Shown here: piece after piece, positions 8,869 to 17,561 of the stretch
How positions within the stretch are numbered: position 1 is the stretch's first letter
Layout: every line of letters starts with the position of its first letter
DNA from: Salinicola salarius
Lineage (GTDB): Bacteria > Pseudomonadota > Gammaproteobacteria > Pseudomonadales > Halomonadaceae
Length of the DNA stretch: 61,971 bases
Direction of reading: 5' to 3'
Assembly (NCBI RefSeq): GCF_002179555.1
Contig: NZ_NHOU01000022.1
Location: forward strand, 1 to 61,971
Translations under genes and position numbers: made by a program
Notes under the pieces: model-generated
Seen by the model: the letters and a program-made list of their open reading frames with translations, nothing else
Told to the model about the DNA's origin: nothing
Database searches by the model: none

Positions 8869-9566
8869 TCGGGATCTTCCTGCGGTGCGCCAGGCTCATG
8901 TTTGTCCGCTGTCTCTTCCAGCCGATAGCCCAGACCGCGCAGCGTACGAATCGACAGGCCGGAGCCCGCCAGGCGCTTGCGCAGCCGGCTGTAGACATCG
9001 AGCGCGTTGGCGCCCACCGCCTCGAAGCCGAACAGCCGGTTCTCCAGCGCCTCGCGCTGCACGATTCGCCCGGCGTTGAGCATCAGCGCCTCCAGCAGGC
9101 TGAATTCCCGTCGTGGCAGATCCAGCGAGGTCTCGTTCAGCCAGGCACTGGCAGAGCGGGTGTCCAGTTTCAAACCGCCGAAGCGCACGCTGTTGTCGAG
9201 CCGCTGCTGACTACGCCGCAGCAGGGCGCGAACCCGCGCTTCCAGCTCGCTGATCGAGAACGGCTTGGCGAGATAGTCGTCGGCACCGAGATCCAGCCCG
9301 CGCACGCGATCCTCCAGCGCATCCCGCGCGGTCAGGATCATTACCGGCGTGGGGTCGGCGTGGGCGCGTAACCATTCGAGCACGCCGAGACCGCTGCCAT
9401 CGGGCAAACCGAGATCGAGCAGGACCAGATCGAAGCGGCCCTGGCGTAGCGCCTGGATGGCGTCGTCGACGCGTGATAGCGCATCGACGGTGTAACCGTG
9501 GCGAGTCATCGCCTGGCTCAGCGAGCGTGACAGCAGCGGATCGTCTTCGATCACGAGCAGGTGCAT
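8865..9566 (-). CDS. tctD: Response regulator, OmpR/TctD type
   Basis: Cytoplasmic regulator of 233 aa. The receiver domain has the acidic pair EDD at 7-9, phosphorylation site Asp51 in LLDLGLPDG and Lys100 in YLAKPFS. A winged-helix DNA-binding domain follows (LPRREFSLLEALMLNAGRIV ... DVYSRLRKRL). First gene of a three-gene operon transcribed away from tctCBA. The three 16-bp repeats in the divergent promoter region are its likely targets. Confidence 0.87.
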   Translation of the reverse strand: MHLLVIEDDPLLSRSLSQAMTRHGYTVDALSRVDDAIQALRQGRFDLVLLDLGLPDGSGLGVLEWLRAHADPTPVMILTARDALEDRVRGLDLGADDYLAKPFSISELEARVRALLRRSQQRLDNSVRFGGLKLDTRSASAWLNETSLDLPRREFSLLEALMLNAGRIVQREALENRLFGFEAVGANALDVYSRLRKRLAGSGLSIRTLRGLGYRLEETADKHEPGAPQEDPE

Positions 9567-9594
9567 GGCGGTTTCTCGAGATCATCTGCTAGCC

Positions 9595-9642
9595 ATGTCT
9601 TGTACGACTAATGTCCTATGCGACTAATGTCCTATACGACAA
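9595..9642. repeat. Three tandem 16-bp repeats in the tctD/tctC divergent promoter region
   Basis: Three head-to-tail units stand in perfect 16-bp phase: ATGTCTTGTACGACTA (9595), ATGTCCTATGCGACTA (9611) and ATGTCCTATACGACAA (9627). Each contains a partial dyad, TGTC-N6-GAC(A/T). Sites for OmpR-family regulators are usually direct repeats, so these are candidate TctD sites. They lie 28 bp before the tctD start and about 130 bp before tctC. Confidence 0.65.
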
Positions 9643-9771
9643 AGGCTTAGATGACAGGTTGATGAAAGGTTAGCGCTCTAGCATCGCGCCGTCGGTAGGC
9701 AAAACCGGCCCGAGTCCGGTGCCCGCCACGAGATTTTGCGAGCATAACAACCCAGGTAGGAGACGCACAGC

Positions 9772-10761
9772 ATGCCCAACTCTCGATTCCTCTCTCGCTG
9801 GCTGGTTGCCGCCGTGACCGGCGGCGCGCTGCTGGCCGGCGCCGTTCAGGCCCAGGCCAAGCCGCCCGAGTGTATCGCACCAGCCAAGCCGGGTGGCGGT
9901 TACGACCTGACCTGTCGTCTGGCAGCCAATGGCCTGCAGGACGCCAAGCTGATCGACGAGCCGATGATGGTCAGCTACATGCCGGGCGGTATCGGCGCCG
10001 TGGCTTATAACCATGTCACTGGCGTGCGCGACGACGATCCCAACCTGATCGTGGCCGCAAGCACCGGCGCTGCGCTCAACCTGGCGCTGGGCAAGTTCGG
10101 GCTCAAGCACAAGGTCGATGACGTTCGCTGGCTGGGTGCGCTGGGTGTCGACTACGGCGCGATCGTGGTCCGCAAGGATGCGCCGTGGAACAACCTCGAC
10201 GAGCTGATGAAAGCGCTGAAGCAGGACCCGTCCGGCGTGGTGATCGGTGCCGGCGGCACGGTCGGCAGCCAGGACTGGATGAAAGCGGCGTTGATGGCCA
10301 AGGCCGCCGATGTCGATCCGCGCAAGCTGCGTTACGTCTCCTTCGAGGGCGGTGGCGAAGCGCTGGCGGCCCTGCTGGGCGAGCATATCCAGGTCTTTAC
10401 CGGCGATCTGGCCGAGCTGAAGCCGCAGCTCGACAGCGGCGAGATCCGCATTCTGGCCGCACTCTCCGAAGAGCGCATGGGCGGGCCCTACGCGGACATT
10501 CCCACCGCCAAGGAGCAGGGCTATGACGTCGAATGGCCGATCTGGCGCGGCTACTACATGGGGCCGAACGTCAGCGACGAAGCCTATCAGCAGTGGGCCG
10601 ACCGCCTGCGCGAGCTGAACGACACCGAGAGCTTCAAGGCGCTGCGCGAAGGCCGCGGCCTGTTCCCGATGTCCAAGTTCGGTGACGACTTCCATCAGTA
10701 TGTGAAGCAGCAGGTCGCCGACTTCCAGCAACTGGCCAAAGAAGTGGGTCTGACGCAATGA
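9772..10761 (+). CDS. tctC: Tripartite tricarboxylate transporter, periplasmic binding protein
   Basis: Secreted binding protein of 329 aa with a signal peptide (MPNSRFLSRWLVAAVTGGAL, cleavage near AQAKP). TctC/BugT features are the CIAPAKPGGGYDLTCR segment, which in this family closes over a carboxylate, then VSYMPGGIGAVAYNH and later VSFEGGGEALAALLG. It delivers substrate to TctAB at the inner membrane. Good ribosome site (AGGAGA) before the ATG. tctC-tctB-tctA are tightly packed and diverge from tctDE. The exact carboxylate cannot be predicted. Confidence 0.88.
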   Translation: MPNSRFLSRWLVAAVTGGALLAGAVQAQAKPPECIAPAKPGGGYDLTCRLAANGLQDAKLIDEPMMVSYMPGGIGAVAYNHVTGVRDDDPNLIVAASTGAALNLALGKFGLKHKVDDVRWLGALGVDYGAIVVRKDAPWNNLDELMKALKQDPSGVVIGAGGTVGSQDWMKAALMAKAADVDPRKLRYVSFEGGGEALAALLGEHIQVFTGDLAELKPQLDSGEIRILAALSEERMGGPYADIPTAKEQGYDVEWPIWRGYYMGPNVSDEAYQQWADRLRELNDTESFKALREGRGLFPMSKFGDDFHQYVKQQVADFQQLAKEVGLTQ

Positions 10762-11216
10762 AACTCGCCGCCGACCGAATCCTGAGTCTGCTGTTACTCG
10801 GTCTGGCGGCGTTCGTCGCCGTCCAGGCCTGGCAGCTGCAGGTGCCGTTCAGCTATGACCCGGTCGGACCGAAAGCATTTCCGCTGCTGCTGTCGGGTCT
10901 TCTGGCGGTTCTGGCGATCGTGCTGTTCATCCGTCCCGGCGCCAGCGGTCAATGGCCGACCGGCGCGCTGCTGCTGCGTCTGGTCTTCACCATGGTCGTG
11001 CTCGGCGTCTATGCGGCGCTGTTCATCAATCTGGGTTACCTGGTGACGACCGCACTGGTCAGCATCGTCATCGCCTGGCTGTTCGGCGCCGTACCGGTGA
11101 AAGCGGTCGTCGGCGGTCTGCTGCTGGCGGTGGGCAGCTATCTGCTATTCACCTACGGACTGGGGATCTCGCTGCCGACCGGTAGCTGGATCGAGCCGCT
11201 GCTGGGGAGCAACTGA
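10758..11216 (+). CDS. tctB: Tripartite tricarboxylate transporter, small membrane subunit
   Basis: Membrane protein of 152 aa with four predicted helices (DUF1468/TctB family). The typical segment SYDPVGPKAFPLLLSGLLAV follows helix 1, and conserved hydrophobic helices run to LFTYGLGISLPTG. It is the small permease subunit that assembles with TctA. It starts 4 bp inside the end of tctC and is directly followed by tctA. Confidence 0.87.
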   Translation: MKLAADRILSLLLLGLAAFVAVQAWQLQVPFSYDPVGPKAFPLLLSGLLAVLAIVLFIRPGASGQWPTGALLLRLVFTMVVLGVYAALFINLGYLVTTALVSIVIAWLFGAVPVKAVVGGLLLAVGSYLLFTYGLGISLPTGSWIEPLLGSN

Positions 11217-12728
11217 ATGTTCGATTTTCTGATCCAGGGCTTCGGTGTCGCCCTGACGCCGCTCAATCTGGGGCTGGCTTTCCTGGGCGCGCTGCTCGGT
11301 ACGCTGTTCGGCGCCTTGCCGGGCATCGGGCCGATCAACGGTATTGCCATCCTGATGCCGCTGGCGTACACGCTGGGGCTGCCGGCGGAGTCCGCGCTGA
11401 TTCTTCTGGCCGGCATCTACACGGGGTCCGAATACGGCGGCCGCATGTCGAGCATCCTGCTCAACGTGCCCGGTGACGCCGGCGCTGTCATGACCACGCT
11501 GGACGGCCACCCGCTGGCCAAAAAGGGCCTCGCCGGGCCGGCCCTGGGTCTGTCGGCGGTCAGTTCATTCATCGGCGCCACCGTGGCGATCATCGGCTTG
11601 ACCCTGTTCGCCCCGCTGCTGGCGATCATCGCCGTCAAGTTCGGCCCCGCCGAATTCTTCGCGCTGATGATCTTCGCCTTCGCCTCCATGTCCGCAATGA
11701 TGGGCAAGGATCCGATCAAGACGCTGATCGGCGCCGTGCTGGGCGTGTTGATCTCTACCGTCGGCGTCGACTCCGGTACCGGCGTGCTGCGTTTCACCTT
11801 CGACATGCCCGAGCTCTACGACGGCATCGACTTCGTGGTGATGATCATCGGCCTGTTCGCGGTCAGCGAGATCCTGCTGATGCTCGAGCACGCCTTCCGT
11901 CACGACCAGGAAGGCGAGATGGCGCCGATCGGCCGTGTCATGGTCAAGATGAGCGAAGTGCTGTACTGCAAGTGGGCGATCCTGCGCTCCAGCGTGATCG
12001 GCTTCGTCATCGGCGTGCTGCCGGGCACCGGCGCTTCGGTCGCCAGCGCCGTGGCCTACACCACCGAAAAGCGCATCAGCGATCACGACAACAGCTTTGG
12101 CACCGGCAACATGCGCGGCCTGGCCGCGCCGGAAGCGGCCAACAACGCCTCTGCCGCCGGCTCGTTCGTTCCCATGCTGACGCTGGGTATCCCCGGTTCC
12201 GGCACCACGGCGATCCTGCTCGGCGCGCTGATGCTCTACAACATCAACCCCGGCCCGATGATGTTCCGCGAGCAGCCGGTAGTGGTGGGCGGTCTGATCG
12301 CGTCGCTTTATATCGGCAACGTCATGCTGCTGCTGTTGAACCTGCCGCTGGCCGGCGTATTCGCCCGCGTGCTGCAGGTCCCGCGCTGGCTGCTGGTGCC
12401 GAGCGTAGCGATTCTCGCCTTCGTCGGGGTCTATCAGTTGCATTCCGATCTGATGGCGATCTACCTGATGCTGATCATCGGTGTTTTCGGCTACCTGCTT
12501 CGCAAGTTCGGCTTCTCGCTGGCGCCGGTGGTGCTCGGCTTCGTGCTCGGCGGACTGATGGAAGAGAACCTGCGGCGCGCGCTGTCGATCAGCGGTGGAG
12601 ACACGGGCATTCTGTTCCAGTCGAACCTGTCGATCGGGCTGTGGATCGCCGCGGCGTTGGTGGTACTGGTGCCGATGTTCGCGGGCAAGCTGAAGGCGAA
12701 GTTCCTGCCGGCGGCCAAGGCTTCCTGA
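11217..12728 (+). CDS. tctA: Tripartite tricarboxylate transporter, large membrane subunit
   Basis: Large permease of 503 aa with about twelve helices. Family hallmarks are [18 protein letters not shown] near residue 35, [21 protein letters not shown], and the second-half repeat [16 protein letters not shown] with [19 protein letters not shown]. It starts directly after the tctB stop with no spacer; a GGGGAGC ribosome site lies in the tctB end. Followed by a GC-rich hairpin. Confidence 0.9.
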   Translation: MFDFLIQGFGVALTPLNLGLAFLGALLGTLFGALPGIGPINGIAILMPLAYTLGLPAESALILLAGIYTGSEYGGRMSSILLNVPGDAGAVMTTLDGHPLAKKGLAGPALGLSAVSSFIGATVAIIGLTLFAPLLAIIAVKFGPAEFFALMIFAFASMSAMMGKDPIKTLIGAVLGVLISTVGVDSGTGVLRFTFDMPELYDGIDFVVMIIGLFAVSEILLMLEHAFRHDQEGEMAPIGRVMVKMSEVLYCKWAILRSSVIGFVIGVLPGTGASVASAVAYTTEKRISDHDNSFGTGNMRGLAAPEAANNASAAGSFVPMLTLGIPGSGTTAILLGALMLYNINPGPMMFREQPVVVGGLIASLYIGNVMLLLLNLPLAGVFARVLQVPRWLLVPSVAILAFVGVYQLHSDLMAIYLMLIIGVFGYLLRKFGFSLAPVVLGFVLGGLMEENLRRALSISGGDTGILFQSNLSIGLWIAAALVVLVPMFAGKLKAKFLPAAKAS

Positions 12729-12770
12729 CGCGATATCGTTACCGGCTCGAAGATATCGCTCATGAATTCG

Positions 12771-12794
12771 ACGGCCCCGCTCAGGCGGGGCCGT
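12771..12794 (+). terminator. Hairpin after tctCBA
   Basis: Perfect 10-bp arms ACGGCCCCGC and GCGGGGCCGT enclose a TCAG loop, 43 bp after the tctA stop. No T-tract follows, so it may protect the 3' end or work with Rho instead of acting alone. Confidence 0.6.
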
Positions 12795-12935
12795 CGTCAT
12801 TGGAATGGTCTTTACGAAAGATCGCGGTTCACAGGTATCGCTATTTTAAGGGCGCCGTCTTCGGCGAGTGTCTGTCGATCTCCGGCTATAGTGCGTGAAG
12901 ATGCCTGGCGTGGTGCTGATCAAGGAGCGTGATTC

Positions 12936-13667
12936 ATGAACGATGACAAATCAGCGGTAATCGAGGCGCTGGCGCCGGCAGGGCGACTGCGCGTCGCCAT
13001 CAACTACGGCAATATCGTGCTTGCGCAGCGCGGCGAGGATGGCGAGCCGGCTGGTGTCTCGGCGGTACTGGCACGGGCGCTGGCAGCCGAGCTTGGCGTG
13101 GAAGCCGAATTCGCCACCTTCGACGGTGCCGGAGACGTGTTCTCGGCGATCGACGACGATGCCTGGCGAATCGGCTTTCTCGCCCGCGATCCGGTGCGCG
13201 CCGAGAAGATCCAGTTCACTGCGCCCTACGTGGTCATCGAAGGCACCTATCTGGTGCCGAAAACCTCGCCGTTTCGCGATGTCGACGAGCTGGATCGCAG
13301 CGATGTTCGCATCGCGGTGGGCAAGGGCGCGGCCTACGATCTCTACTTGACCCGCGCGCTGCAGCAGGCAAGCCTGGTGCGCGCTGCCACGTCGGCGGCG
13401 GCCATCGAGCTGTTCGTCGAGCGGCAACTGGAGGCGGCCGCCGGCGTTCGTCAGCCGCTCGCGGCCTATGCCAGGTCGAACCCCGGCTATCGTGTCCTTC
13501 CCGGTCGCTTCACGGCAATCGAGCAGTGCATGGCGATACCCAAGGTGCAGGCGTCGTCCGTGGTCACGCGTTATGTCGAGGAATTCCTTGCCCGCATGAA
13601 GCAGGAGGGCCTGGTGAGGCGTGCACTGTCGGAAAGCGGTCAGGACGAGACGCAGGCGGCAGACTGA
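12936..13667 (+). CDS. Family 3 solute-binding-like protein without signal peptide
   Basis: Protein of 243 aa with the fold of polar amino-acid binding proteins (SBP_bac_3). GRLRVAINYGNIVLAQ opens the fold, GVSAVLARALAAELGVEAEF follows, then FLARDPVRAEKIQFTAPYVVIEGTYLVP, the usual hinge signature. There is no hydrophobic leader, because the fold begins about 15 residues after the start codon. No upstream ATG in frame gives a leader either. Nearest genes are tctA and a tRNA, and there are no permease genes. It is probably a cytoplasmic family member. Its ligand and role are unknown. A ribosome site (AAGGAGCG) precedes the chosen start. Confidence 0.7.
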   Translation: MNDDKSAVIEALAPAGRLRVAINYGNIVLAQRGEDGEPAGVSAVLARALAAELGVEAEFATFDGAGDVFSAIDDDAWRIGFLARDPVRAEKIQFTAPYVVIEGTYLVPKTSPFRDVDELDRSDVRIAVGKGAAYDLYLTRALQQASLVRAATSAAAIELFVERQLEAAAGVRQPLAAYARSNPGYRVLPGRFTAIEQCMAIPKVQASSVVTRYVEEFLARMKQEGLVRRALSESGQDETQAAD

Positions 13668-13813
13668 GCCGGCAGTCGTCGAAAAACGGAAATATTCAGG
13701 TCGCGACGTTAACGTTTCGATTCTTTTCTGTTATTTTTCCGCCGCGGGATGATCGTGAGCCGATAGCCGACGCCATGAGCGTGGGTGACCGGGCTTGGCG
13801 CGAGTCTCGCCAA

Positions 13814-13905
<92 letters not shown>

Positions 13906-13913
13906 AATGATGA

Positions 13914-13939
13914 AAGCCGGCTCATGTAGCCGGCTTTTT
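13914..13939 (+). terminator. Rho-independent terminator after tRNA-Ser
   Basis: Arms AAGCCGGC (13914-13921) and GCCGGCTT (13929-13936) enclose a 7-nt loop and are followed by a T run. It ends the tRNA transcript. Confidence 0.85.
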
Positions 13940-13968
13940 CGTTTTTGGACTCCTCGCAGTGCAGGCGT

Positions 13969-14889
13969 TCAGGCGCCTGCTCTCGCCGGCATCACTTCCA
14001 GCACCGCGGCGGTAATCACCAGCGCTGCGCCCAGCCCTTGTAACCAGGTCAGCGACTCGTTGGCGAACAGTGCCGCCGAGAAGACGCCGACGAGCACTTC
14101 GCTCATCATCAGGATGCCCAGTCGGGCCGGAGGAAGATGACCGGCTGCCCAGACGACGAGGGCCAGCGATGCCGACCACCACAGAATTGCAGCGGCGAGG
14201 ATCCAGCCCGCTGCGCGCCATCCGGTTTCCATTGGCGGCAAGCCGGGCCAGAGAGAGAGAAAGGGGGCCAGCAGCACGGCAGTGACCAGGGCGCCGATCG
14301 CGAACAGGAAGCTGCCTTCTCCGGGGCCGAGGGTGTTGTGGGAGCGCATGCCGCTGGAAGCGACCGCCCACATCAATCCCGAGGCCAGCCCCAGCCAGTC
14401 ACCGATGCCGTGGGGTAGCGGGGAGCCGTTAGCGCCAAGCACCAGTCCCAGACCGACCAGCCCCACGAGGATGACGGCTACGCGTCGCCCGGTGAGCGGC
14501 CAGCGCCACCATAGCCGTTCGATCAGGGTGCTCCAGACCGGGGTCAGGTAGAACAGCAGAATGACCACGGCGACCTGGCCATGAACCAGGCCGATGGAGT
14601 AGAGCATGAACGCCGCCCCGCCCAACGTGACCGAGGCAAGCCCCAGTGCGGACGAACGGGCAAGCCGACGACGCTGGACCAGCGCCCAGGGGGAGAGCAC
14701 CACGCATGCCGTGGCGGCGATGATCAGCGATCCCCAGACGCCGCCGAGCTGGAGCGCCTCGATGCGGCGAACGGGATACCAGTAGACCCCCCAGAGCGCG
14801 CCGGCCAGCAGAATGCCCAGCGCTGCCAGCCGTGCCGGAGAGACACGGCTGGCGAGGTCGAGAGGGAATGGCGTCGCCTTCCTTGGCAC
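13969..14889 (-). CDS. EamA/DMT-family membrane transporter
   Basis: Inner-membrane protein of 306 aa with about ten helices in two EamA repeats (drug/metabolite transporter superfamily, 10-TMS group). Helices begin at LAALGILLAGALWGVYWYPV; the second repeat begins near LASGLMWAVASSG. The start is a GTG at 14889, preceded by AAGGAG six bases upstream. Family members export amino acids or other small metabolites; the substrate here cannot be told. It lies after pgk on the same strand, with about 30 bp between them, and may be transcribed with it. Confidence 0.75.
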   Translation of the reverse strand: MPRKATPFPLDLASRVSPARLAALGILLAGALWGVYWYPVRRIEALQLGGVWGSLIIAATACVVLSPWALVQRRRLARSSALGLASVTLGGAAFMLYSIGLVHGQVAVVILLFYLTPVWSTLIERLWWRWPLTGRRVAVILVGLVGLGLVLGANGSPLPHGIGDWLGLASGLMWAVASSGMRSHNTLGPGEGSFLFAIGALVTAVLLAPFLSLWPGLPPMETGWRAAGWILAAAILWWSASLALVVWAAGHLPPARLGILMMSEVLVGVFSAALFANESLTWLQGLGAALVITAAVLEVMPARAGA

Positions 14890-14919
14890 GCTAACTCCTT
14901 GTCTGAAGCGAATCGGGAA

Positions 14920-16098
14920 TCAGCTCGAGGCCTTTTCCTGCGCGGCTTTCTCCAGCGCGGCCACGGCGGGCAGGGTCTTGCCTTCGACGTACTCCAGGAA
15001 GGCCCCGCCGCCGGTGGAGATGTAGGAGACCTGATCGGCGATGCCGTACTTGTCGATCGCGGCAAGGGTGTCGCCGCCGCCGGCGATGGAGAATCCCGGG
15101 CTTGCGGCAATCGCCTTCGACAAGACTTCGGTGCCCTTGCCGAACTGGTCGATCTCGAACACGCCGACCGGCCCGTTCCAGAGGATGGTGCCGGCGTTTT
15201 CCAGCAGGCTGGCGAGATGCTTGGCGGTCTCCGGGCCGATATCCAGGATCATCTCGTCATCGCTGACCTGATCGACCGGCTTGACCGTCGCCTCCGCGGA
15301 TTCCGAGAACTCGGTAGCCACGACGACGTCGGTAGGCAGCGGAATCTCGACCTTGGCCATCAGCTCCTTGGCCTTGTCGACCAAGTCGGCTTCATAGAGC
15401 GATTTGCCCACGCCGTAACCGGCCGCGGCGATGAAGGTGTTGGCAATGCCGCCACCAACGATCAACTGATCGCATTTCTCCGACAGCGAATAGAGCACGT
15501 CGAGCTTGGTCGAGACCTTGGAGCCGCCGACGATGGCGGCCATCGGACGCTTGGGCGCGCTGAGCGCCTTTTCTAGCGCGTCGAGCTCGTTGGCCAGCAG
15601 CGGGCCGGCGCAGGACTGCGGCGCGAACCGGATCACGCCATGGGTGGAGGCCTGGGCGCGGTGGGCGGTGCCGAAGGCGTCCATCACGTAGACATCGCAA
15701 AGCGCGGCATACGCCTTGGCCAGCGCTTCGTCGTCCTTCTTCTCGCCCGGGTTGTAGCGCACGTTCTCGAGCAGCACGACTTCACCGGCGGCGATCTCGA
15801 CGTTGCCGTCGAGGTAGTCCTTTTCCAGACGTACCGGTTTGCCGAGCAGGTCGGCGAGATGCTCGGCCACCGGCGCCAGCGAAAATTCGTCGGACGGCTC
15901 GCCTTCGGTGGGCCGCCCCAGGTGGCTCATCAGCATGACGCTGGCGCCGGCGTCGAGTGCGGCCTGAATGGTCGGCAGGCTGGCGCGGATGCGTGCATCG
16001 CTGGTGACCTTGCCGTCCTTGACGGGCACGTTGAGATCTTCGCGGATCAGTACGCGTTTGCCGGAGAGATCCAGGTCGGTCATCTTGAGTACGGTCAT
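14920..16098 (-). CDS. pgk: Phosphoglycerate kinase
   Basis: Glycolytic enzyme of 392 aa that interconverts 1,3-bisphosphoglycerate and 3-phosphoglycerate with ATP formation. The N-terminal signature [15 protein letters not shown] is intact. [35 protein letters not shown] and GGGDTLAAI follow in the usual order. Length is normal. It follows epd with a 144-bp spacer, the usual epd-pgk arrangement of gammaproteobacteria. The aldolase gene that often comes next is absent here. Confidence 0.96.
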   Translation of the reverse strand: MTVLKMTDLDLSGKRVLIREDLNVPVKDGKVTSDARIRASLPTIQAALDAGASVMLMSHLGRPTEGEPSDEFSLAPVAEHLADLLGKPVRLEKDYLDGNVEIAAGEVVLLENVRYNPGEKKDDEALAKAYAALCDVYVMDAFGTAHRAQASTHGVIRFAPQSCAGPLLANELDALEKALSAPKRPMAAIVGGSKVSTKLDVLYSLSEKCDQLIVGGGIANTFIAAAGYGVGKSLYEADLVDKAKELMAKVEIPLPTDVVVATEFSESAEATVKPVDQVSDDEMILDIGPETAKHLASLLENAGTILWNGPVGVFEIDQFGKGTEVLSKAIAASPGFSIAGGGDTLAAIDKYGIADQVSYISTGGGAFLEYVEGKTLPAVAALEKAAQEKASS

Positions 16099-16242
16099 GA
16101 GATCCTTTCCTTAGAGGGTATTTAATAAAGGGCTACACTCGCCGATACGGCGTTGAAACTCTCTTCAACATGCTCATTTACTGCTCGTAAACTCCGCTGT
16201 TTCATCCGGTTTCGCCTTGGCTCGTCTTCGTTCGCCTGTTTC

Positions 16243-17298
16243 TTAAATATCCTCTCCTGAGGAGGTGACGGGTTCGGCAATGGAAGATGGCAGTTCGAGC
16301 CAGTGGCGGGCGACGTCGAGCATCCGGTTGGCGAAGCCCCACTCGTTGTCGAACCAGCACAATAGCTTGAGCAGGCGGCCTCCGGCCACGCGGGTCTGGG
16401 TGGCATCCACGATACCCGAGCGCGGATCGTGGTTGAAGTCGACCGAGGCCATCGGCTCGTAGGTCATGCCGAGCAGCCCCAGGTAGCGTTCGCGACTGGC
16501 GGCGGCCAGACAGGCATTGACGGCAGCGGCGTCGGTCTCGCGCTCGAGCGAGATCGCCATGTCCATGGCCGAGACGTTGATGGTCGGCACGCGTACGTGA
16601 AGACATTCGAAACGATCCGCCAGATGCGGCATCAACCGACCGATGCCGCGCGCCAGGCCGGAGTCCACCGGGATGATCGAGTGCATGGCCGATCGTGTCA
16701 GGCGCAGGTCGCTGTTGTGGTAGGCGTCGATCACCGGCTGGTCGTTCATCGCCGAATGGATGGTGGTGGTGACGCCGTGGGAGACGCCGAAGCTGGCTTC
16801 CAGCACGTCGAGGATCGGTATCAGGCAGTTGGTGGTACACGAGGCCGCCGAGACGATGCGCATGTCGCGGGCGATCGCTGCGTGGTTGACGCCATAGACG
16901 ACCGTGGTGTCGACGTCGGTCTCCGCCGGCTGGGAAAACAGCAGCCGCGCCGCACCGGCCTGGAGATGGCGCTCGGCCGTGGCGCGATCCTTGAAGCTGC
17001 CGGAGCACTCCAGCAGCAGGTCGATCCCGAGTTCGCCCCACGGCAGCGCTTCCGGTTCGGCAGCGTTGAGCACCCGAATGGTGCGGCCGTTGATGACCAG
17101 GCAGCCATCCCGTGCTTCTACCTGACCGGGAAAGCGTCCATGAGTCGTGTCGTAGCGAGTCAGGTAGGCGATCGTCTCGAGGTCGGAAAGCTCATTGATG
17201 GCAACGATTTCCAGCGGCAGGTCGGGGCGTTCGATCAGCGCGCGCAGCACGCTCTGGCCGATGCGGCCGTAGCCGTTGATGGCGACGCGGTAGGTCAT
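16243..17298 (-). CDS. epd: Erythrose-4-phosphate dehydrogenase
   Basis: GAPDH-family enzyme of 351 aa. NAD-binding INGYGRIGQ opens the protein and the catalytic cysteine is in SAASCTTNC. Epd rather than GapA is favoured by IHSAMNDQPVIDAYHNSDLRL and by ASVDFNHDPRSGIVDATQTR, both close to E. coli Epd. It oxidises D-erythrose 4-phosphate to 4-phosphoerythronate for pyridoxal phosphate synthesis. In some gammaproteobacteria this gene also serves as the only GAPDH, so a glycolytic role is possible. Start 17298 (MTYRVAING) sits directly before the Rossmann fold. Confidence 0.85.
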   Translation of the reverse strand: MTYRVAINGYGRIGQSVLRALIERPDLPLEIVAINELSDLETIAYLTRYDTTHGRFPGQVEARDGCLVINGRTIRVLNAAEPEALPWGELGIDLLLECSGSFKDRATAERHLQAGAARLLFSQPAETDVDTTVVYGVNHAAIARDMRIVSAASCTTNCLIPILDVLEASFGVSHGVTTTIHSAMNDQPVIDAYHNSDLRLTRSAMHSIIPVDSGLARGIGRLMPHLADRFECLHVRVPTINVSAMDMAISLERETDAAAVNACLAAASRERYLGLLGMTYEPMASVDFNHDPRSGIVDATQTRVAGGRLLKLLCWFDNEWGFANRMLDVARHWLELPSSIAEPVTSSGEDI

Positions 17299-17561
17299 GG
17301 GCGAATCGTGAATCCTGATAACCCTGGGAAGAGCGAATGGGAGCATCTTAGCGCATTCGGTCCTGGTGGGCAGAATTCGAGCCTGAGGCACGCTGGACGG
17401 GAAAATCTCGATCGAATCGGGTAAACCGCTGGACGACGCCAGGGCTGCCCCATAGTTTGAGGTGATGTTCCGCGTTGCTGGGTGATATCTCCGATGTCTA
17501 TCGTTGCGAAGGCGCTGCCGAGATTGTCGGGTTCGGCGTCGCATTCTCGGGCCCGTTCGTC

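Noticed and set aside
6422-8998. One long minus-strand frame covering both the binding protein and part of the kinase region
   Set aside because: Only its last third is real (binding protein from 7462). The earlier part is out of frame with the kinase gene, whose motifs are in another frame.
11565-12800. A 411-codon minus-strand frame opposite the first tctA gene
   Set aside because: Same antisense composition; TctA on the plus strand has clear motifs, operon context and a ribosome site.
16243-17298. Glyceraldehyde-3-phosphate dehydrogenase GapA
   Set aside because: The SAMNDQPVIDAYH and SVDFNHDPRSGIVD segments follow Epd more closely, although a glycolytic role remains possible.
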